Shown here: positions 5,719 to 6,860 of the stretch, piece after piece | Layout: each line of letters starts with the position of its first letter | Position numbering within the stretch: position 1 is the stretch's first letter | DNA from: an uncultured Oscillochloris sp. | GTDB lineage: Bacteria; Chloroflexota; Chloroflexia; Chloroflexales; Chloroflexaceae | NCBI GenBank assembly: GCA_903877345.1 | Contig: CAIRDL010001140.1 | Location: forward strand, 1-6,860 | Direction: 5' to 3' | DNA: 6,860 nt | Notes under the pieces: model-generated | What the model was told of the DNA's origin: nothing | The model's input: only the letters and a program-made list of their open reading frames with translations | Databases searched by the model: none | Made by a program: the position numbers and the translations under genes

Positions 5719-6333
5719 ATGTTTAATGCCTTTAAGAAGAAAGCTGATCAACTGCCGGAGGGCGAAGAGGGCCGCGTACCCCCAGGCCAGTATGTCACCA
5801 ACAAGTTTCCGGTGCTCCATTACGGCACGGTGCCGCAGTACAAGGAGCTTGAGCAAACCTGGGATCTGCGCGTTTGGGGAGAACTAGCCGCCCCCGCCCG
5901 CCTCAGTTTTGCCGAGTTCCGCGCCTTGCCCACGGTGCAACTTACCACCGACATCCACTGTGTCACCCGTTGGAGTAAGCTCGATACGCATTGGGAAGGC
6001 GTGCGCTTCAGCGAGTTTCTTCAGGCCATACCCCCGCTGAACCCCACGGCCAAATTTGTGGTCGCCCATTGTGAGCAGGGCTTCACCACCAATGTCCCCC
6101 TTGAAGTGTTGCTCGAATCCACCGCGCTGTTGGCCTACAAGTACGATGGGCAGGAACTAACGCCTGAACACGGCTACCCGCTCCGCCTGCTCACGCCCGG
6201 CAAATACTTCTGGAAAAGCGCGAAGTGGCTGCGCGGTCTCGAATTTGCCGACCACGACAAACTGGGCTTCTGGGAGCGCTACGGCTACAACAACCACGCC
6301 GACCCGTGGAAGGAAGAGCGCTACGCCGACTGA
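5719..6333 (+). CDS. Sulfite-oxidase-like molybdopterin oxidoreductase (cytoplasmic, single-domain)
   Basis: A 204-residue member of the oxidoreductase molybdopterin-binding domain family (PF00174 type). The opening RVPPGQYVTNKFPVLHYG (19-36) and the block TTDIHCVTRWSKLDTHWEG (76-94) are diagnostic. C81 is the expected ligand of the molybdenum centre. Later landmarks are FTTNVPLEVL, LTPEHGYPLRLLTP, YFWKSAKWLRGLEF and the C-terminal GFWERYGYNNHADPW. No Tat or Sec signal precedes the domain, and the Mo-cofactor dimerisation domain of true sulfite oxidases is absent, so the protein is predicted to be cytoplasmic; its substrate and electron partner are unknown. The start is firm: AAGGAG (5707-5712) lies 6 bases before ATG, and homology begins within 20 residues. 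The gene stands alone, convergent with purN. Family identity is nearly certain; the name sulfite oxidase should not be read as a proven activity. Confidence 0.95.
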   Translation: MFNAFKKKADQLPEGEEGRVPPGQYVTNKFPVLHYGTVPQYKELEQTWDLRVWGELAAPARLSFAEFRALPTVQLTTDIHCVTRWSKLDTHWEGVRFSEFLQAIPPLNPTAKFVVAHCEQGFTTNVPLEVLLESTALLAYKYDGQELTPEHGYPLRLLTPGKYFWKSAKWLRGLEFADHDKLGFWERYGYNNHADPWKEERYAD

Positions 6334-6382
6334 GGCGGTGGCTTGGCCGACTCGTGCTGGTACGCCAACGAGATGGCTCGAT

Positions 6383-6460
6383 GCACCACAAAGGCACAAA
6401 GCCCACAAAGTTGCTGAGTCTTCCAACTCAGGCTTTGTGGGCTGCGTGCCTTTGTGGTGC
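6383..6460. repeat. Long hairpin repeat of ACCACAAAGGCAC type, flanked by GAT
   Basis: The arm at 6383-6410 pairs with 6433-6460 over 28 bp with two mismatches. The stem then continues, after a small bulge, with CTGAGT (6414-6419) pairing ACTCAG (6426-6431) around a 6-base loop. GAT adjoins both ends (6380-6382 and 6461-6463), which may be a 3-bp target duplication or chance. The CACAAAG words resemble a repeat class I recall from many environmental genomes. It sits between convergent genes and could form a terminator-like hairpin for both, but has no T-tract. Confidence 0.85.
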
Positions 6461-6506
6461 GATCTTCAAGCGCTGTCGCGTTGGAGGACTGGGCGCTGTT
6501 TGTGAC

Positions 6507-6522
6507 AATCCGCAATCTAGAA
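6507..6522. repeat. AATCYGCAATCTARAA short repeat, copy 2, containing the purN stop
   Basis: AATCCGCAATCTAGAA matches copy 1 (5512-5527) at 14 of 16 positions. The CTA at 6517-6519 is the TAG stop codon of purN read on the minus strand, so the last residues and stop of purN fall in or beside this repeat. Confidence 0.5.
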
Positions 6523-6860
6523 TCCAAAAAAGGCGGCAACCGCCGCGACGATGAGGCGGTGTTCTTCAAGCTTGATCCGCTCGTGCAGGCTGTCCGCCGT
6601 ATCGTCAGGATGAATGGGCACCTCGGCGCGGGCGAGAATGGGGCCGTCATCCACCCGAGGGGTAACGCGGTGGATGGTGCAGCCGGTGACGGGCAACCGC
6701 TGCTCGACAGCCTCGGCGACGACGTGGGCACCGCGCAGCGCAGGGATGACGAAGCCCGCACTCGTCGTATAGGTTGCGCCACCATCGTCGGGAAGCAAGG
6801 CGGGGTGTTGGTTGATCACGCGCCCAGGGAAGCAGGCGAGGAAGGCGGGCGAAAGCACCC
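6517..6860 (-). CDS. purN: Phosphoribosylglycinamide formyltransferase, C-terminal part (5' end outside window)
   Basis: Third step of purine synthesis: transfer of a formyl group from 10-formyl-tetrahydrofolate to GAR. About 114 residues are visible of a protein usually near 190-210; the N-terminal GAR-binding half lies past the right edge, so the GTG at 6858 is not a start. Numbered from that GTG, VLSPAFLACFPGRVINQHPALLP holds the catalytic Asn (N16) and His (H18), and HRVTPRVDDGPILARAEVPI holds the catalytic Asp (D70). The C-terminal DTADSLHERIKLEEHRLIVAAVAAF is typical. Between LLP and the RGAH segment the loop is longer than in E. coli PurN and has TYTTSAGFVIPALRG instead of the short PGLHTHRQ type, as in a branch I recall from Chloroflexota and relatives. 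The stop (TAG) lies in an AT-rich repeat, with FFGF as the last residues. It is convergent with the molybdoenzyme gene. Confidence 0.92.
   Translation of the reverse strand, partial: VLSPAFLACFPGRVINQHPALLPDDGGATYTTSAGFVIPALRGAHVVAEAVEQRLPVTGCTIHRVTPRVDDGPILARAEVPIHPDDTADSLHERIKLEEHRLIVAAVAAFFGF

Noticed and set aside
5504..5719. Open frame of 71 codons from GTG 5504 whose TAA overlaps the ATG of the molybdoenzyme gene
   Set aside because: It begins before the only TATAAT (5581), has no domain, no ribosome site and an unremarkable composition. The overlap with ATG is likely chance.
6383..6460. tRNA or small structured RNA gene
   Set aside because: A single long stem with a tiny loop, no cloverleaf, no CCA or T-loop signature; best explained as an inverted repeat.

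Overview
This window looks like part of a GC-rich bacterial chromosome. Family variants, the biosynthetic gene content and the kinds of interspersed repeats all fit a Chloroflexota (Chloroflexus-like) organism. That assignment is inference from protein style and repeats; no marker gene is present to settle it.

Layout, left to right. (1) 1-1620 (+): the C-terminal two thirds of a copper-exporting P1B-ATPase (copA). (2) 1691-2431 (+): a beta-carbonic anhydrase with a twin-arginine-like lipoprotein signal, so predicted to be exported and lipid-anchored. (3) 2433-2650: a 218-bp MITE-like element lying exactly between two convergent genes. (4) 4095-2651 (-): a two-gene operon, a TlpA/ResA-type thioredoxin lipoprotein overlapping by ATGA a DUF2085 polytopic membrane protein. 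(5) 4183-5145 (+): adenosylcobinamide-phosphate synthase (cbiB/cobD), divergent from the operon. (6) 5099-5718: a repeat-dense stretch without a convincing gene, holding a second MITE-like element that supplies the 3' end of cbiB, a cluster of GAGCGAAGCGA-type repeats, and a probable promoter. (7) 5719-6333 (+): a small cytoplasmic sulfite-oxidase-like molybdopterin enzyme. (8) 6383-6460: a long hairpin repeat. (9) 6517-6860 (-): the C-terminal part of purN, running off the right edge.

The genes are mostly housekeeping or envelope functions (metal efflux, CO2/bicarbonate conversion, thiol redox, B12, molybdoenzyme, purines) and do not form one pathway. The only tight functional unit is the thioredoxin lipoprotein plus DUF2085 pair.

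The most interesting signal is in the repeats. Non-autonomous elements sit at the 3' ends of genes. One is bounded by a 5-bp direct repeat (CTAAA) that is also the overlapping stop codons of the two flanking convergent genes. Another is bounded by TTA, and virtual removal of it restores an earlier stop codon for cbiB. A third (78-bp hairpin) is bounded by GAT. The purN stop codon lies in an AATCYGCAATCTA-type repeat. No CRISPR, tRNA or rRNA, integrase, defence or secondary-metabolism gene was seen.
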